A stretch of 64,000 nucleotides of DNA from Vibrio mediterranei (GTDB lineage: Bacteria > Pseudomonadota > Gammaproteobacteria > Enterobacterales > Vibrionaceae), in the NCBI RefSeq assembly GCF_900088415.1, contig NZ_FLLQ01000004.1, positions 1 through 64,000 on the forward strand, read 5' to 3'. Each line of letters opens with the position of its first letter. Positions within the stretch are counted from its first letter, which is position 1. Under the pieces are notes generated by a model. That model did no database searches. It was given only the letters and a program-made list of their open reading frames with translations, and was not told where the DNA came from. Shown here piece by piece: positions 62,984 through 64,000 of this stretch. Position numbers and translations under genes: made by a program.

Positions 62984-63946
62984 ATGTTTTGGTATTCTGT
63001 CCGCAGACTAAATCTATTTGTCATTACGTTATTGATCCTGACTTTCGTCGGCTATAGCTTAGTCAGACTTGACCCTGATTCTTTCTGGACTACTCAAGCG
63101 TTTTTCCCTGGCTGGCTTGATTATGTCGCTCAATTGTCTCGTCTAGATTTTGGACTGACTAAAGCTGGTGTACCCATTACCCAAGAGCTTTCAGCTGTAC
63201 TTCCTGCAACTCTAGAGCTGTGTTTTGCCGCGTTTATGATATCTGTGTTTGTGGGTATTCCAGCTGGCACCATCGCAGGTATGAGACAGGGTAAATGGTT
63301 GGATAACATCATTTCGTTCTCATCCATGGTGGGTTATGCCGCCCCCTTATTCTGGATTGCGTTATTGATGATTATGTACTTCTCGCTGAATTATCAATGG
63401 TTCCCTGTTGCAGGACGCTATGACCTACTTTATGAAATTGATCATGTCACAGGGTTTGCACTCATTGATGCTCTGCTGTCGGACGCACCTTATCGCAAAG
63501 AGGCGTTACAAAGCGTTATTGAACATATGATTTTGCCGTGTTTAGTGCTAGCACTCTCACCAACAATGCAAGTTATCCGTATGATGCGTACTTCAGTAAC
63601 CGAAGTAATGGGACAAAACTACATTCGAGCTGCTCGAATTAAAGGTTTGTCGAATTATGAAATCGTCATTGAGCATGTGCTACGTAATGCCATTCCACCT
63701 ATTATTCCTAAACTTGGAGTTCAGCTCTCAAGTATGATCACACTTGCCATTATGACCGAGTCTATTTTTAACTGGCCGGGTATTGGACGTTGGCTGCTGG
63801 ATGCGCTCTCCAATCAGGATTACGCATCAATTCAAGCAGGCGTCTTGGTCGTGGCTTCTATCGTCTTAGCAGCAAGCATTTTGTCAGATTTGTTGGGTGC
63901 GATGGTCAACCCTCTAGTAAGGAAGGAATGGTATGCTGTCAGATAA
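62984..63946 (+). CDS. sapB: SapB-like ABC permease
   Basis: A 320-residue permease with an N-terminal helix and about five further helices, with the loop motif YIRAARIKGLSNYEIVIEHVLRNAIPP typical of DppB-type proteins. It follows sapA directly. It pairs with SapC. Confidence 0.9.
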   Translation: MFWYSVRRLNLFVITLLILTFVGYSLVRLDPDSFWTTQAFFPGWLDYVAQLSRLDFGLTKAGVPITQELSAVLPATLELCFAAFMISVFVGIPAGTIAGMRQGKWLDNIISFSSMVGYAAPLFWIALLMIMYFSLNYQWFPVAGRYDLLYEIDHVTGFALIDALLSDAPYRKEALQSVIEHMILPCLVLALSPTMQVIRMMRTSVTEVMGQNYIRAARIKGLSNYEIVIEHVLRNAIPPIIPKLGVQLSSMITLAIMTESIFNWPGIGRWLLDALSNQDYASIQAGVLVVASIVLAASILSDLLGAMVNPLVRKEWYAVR

Positions 63947-64000
63947 CGTCTACCAAGAAGAGCGCATTCCTACTCAGCTTGAGCGATTCTGGCGTAGTTA
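63933..64000 (+). CDS. sapC: SapC-like ABC permease, start only
   Basis: Begins at the ATG at 63933, overlapping the end of sapB by 14 nt, with GGAAGGA 6 nt upstream. The visible protein is MLSDNVYQEERIPTQLERFW and resembles the SapC N-terminus. The gene continues beyond the window. Confidence 0.8.
   Translation, partial: MLSDNVYQEERIPTQLERFWRS

Noticed and set aside
1-64000. CRISPR arrays, insertion sequences, rRNA and tRNA genes
   Set aside because: No regularly spaced repeats, transposase-like proteins, terminal repeats or cloverleaf sequences were found by reading the window.

Overview
The window looks like a stretch of a Vibrio (Vibrionaceae) chromosome. The main evidence is gene order: gyrA facing ubiG, followed by nrdA-nrdB and the YfaE-type ferredoxin; pspABC facing pspF, followed by sapABC; and a Pho-boxed ugpBAEC operon. 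The base composition is moderate, and the window starts with what look like chromosomal-integron cassettes. All assignments come from reading the sequence and translations; no database search was run. I see no rRNA, tRNA, CRISPR array, insertion sequence or prophage.

Layout. 1-2.2 kb: two minus-strand genes (a SEC-C protein and an unknown), each starting with GTG about 21 nt after an attC-like core; they read as integron cassettes. 2.5-8.6 kb: glycerol-3-phosphate module, with cytosolic diesterase UgpQ divergent from ugpBAEC and a coupled HAD phosphatase, plus clear Pho boxes. 8.6-15.8 kb: NCS2 permease, acyl desaturase, a frame-broken MFS transporter, a response regulator/diguanylate cyclase pair, a DUF1289 protein and a META lipoprotein. 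15.8-24.1 kb: RNA-modification-type enzymes, a sodium-dependent transporter with a terminator-bearing leader, cardiolipin synthase, MetC, a small duplicated membrane protein, an NAD(P)-binding protein and a DsbA-like protein. 24.1-32.6 kb: gyrA, ubiG, nrdAB-fdx and a cold-shock gene. 32.9-37.8 kb: small proteins, a sterol-desaturase-type protein with DUF2804, a CinA-like protein and a TetR regulator.

37.8-47.0 kb is the most distinctive region. Nine minus-strand genes form two adjacent transcription units: coniferyl-type aldehyde dehydrogenase, iron alcohol dehydrogenase, a four-helix membrane protein, a Sel1 protein and a Ser-type sulfatase; then a radical-SAM sulfatase maturase, two membrane proteins and a Cys-type sulfatase. 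Near-identical 14-16 bp palindromes lie before the TetR gene, before the aldehyde dehydrogenase and between the two units. The TetR protein is of the NemR/AcuR-like kind, whose operators resemble these sites. I infer a TetR-controlled pathway that removes sulfate from an ester outside the cytoplasm and oxidises the released alcohol to aldehyde and then acid.

47.2-58.6 kb: a GcvR-like ACT protein, two Tag-type glycosylases (one divergent) flanking an FAH-fold protein with a signal peptide, an RND efflux operon with two adaptor lipoproteins, a chbG-chbF-type pair and a LysR regulator. 58.7-64 kb: the phage-shock operon with a sigma-54 promoter, pspF, and sapA-sapB-sapC, with sapC cut by the window end.
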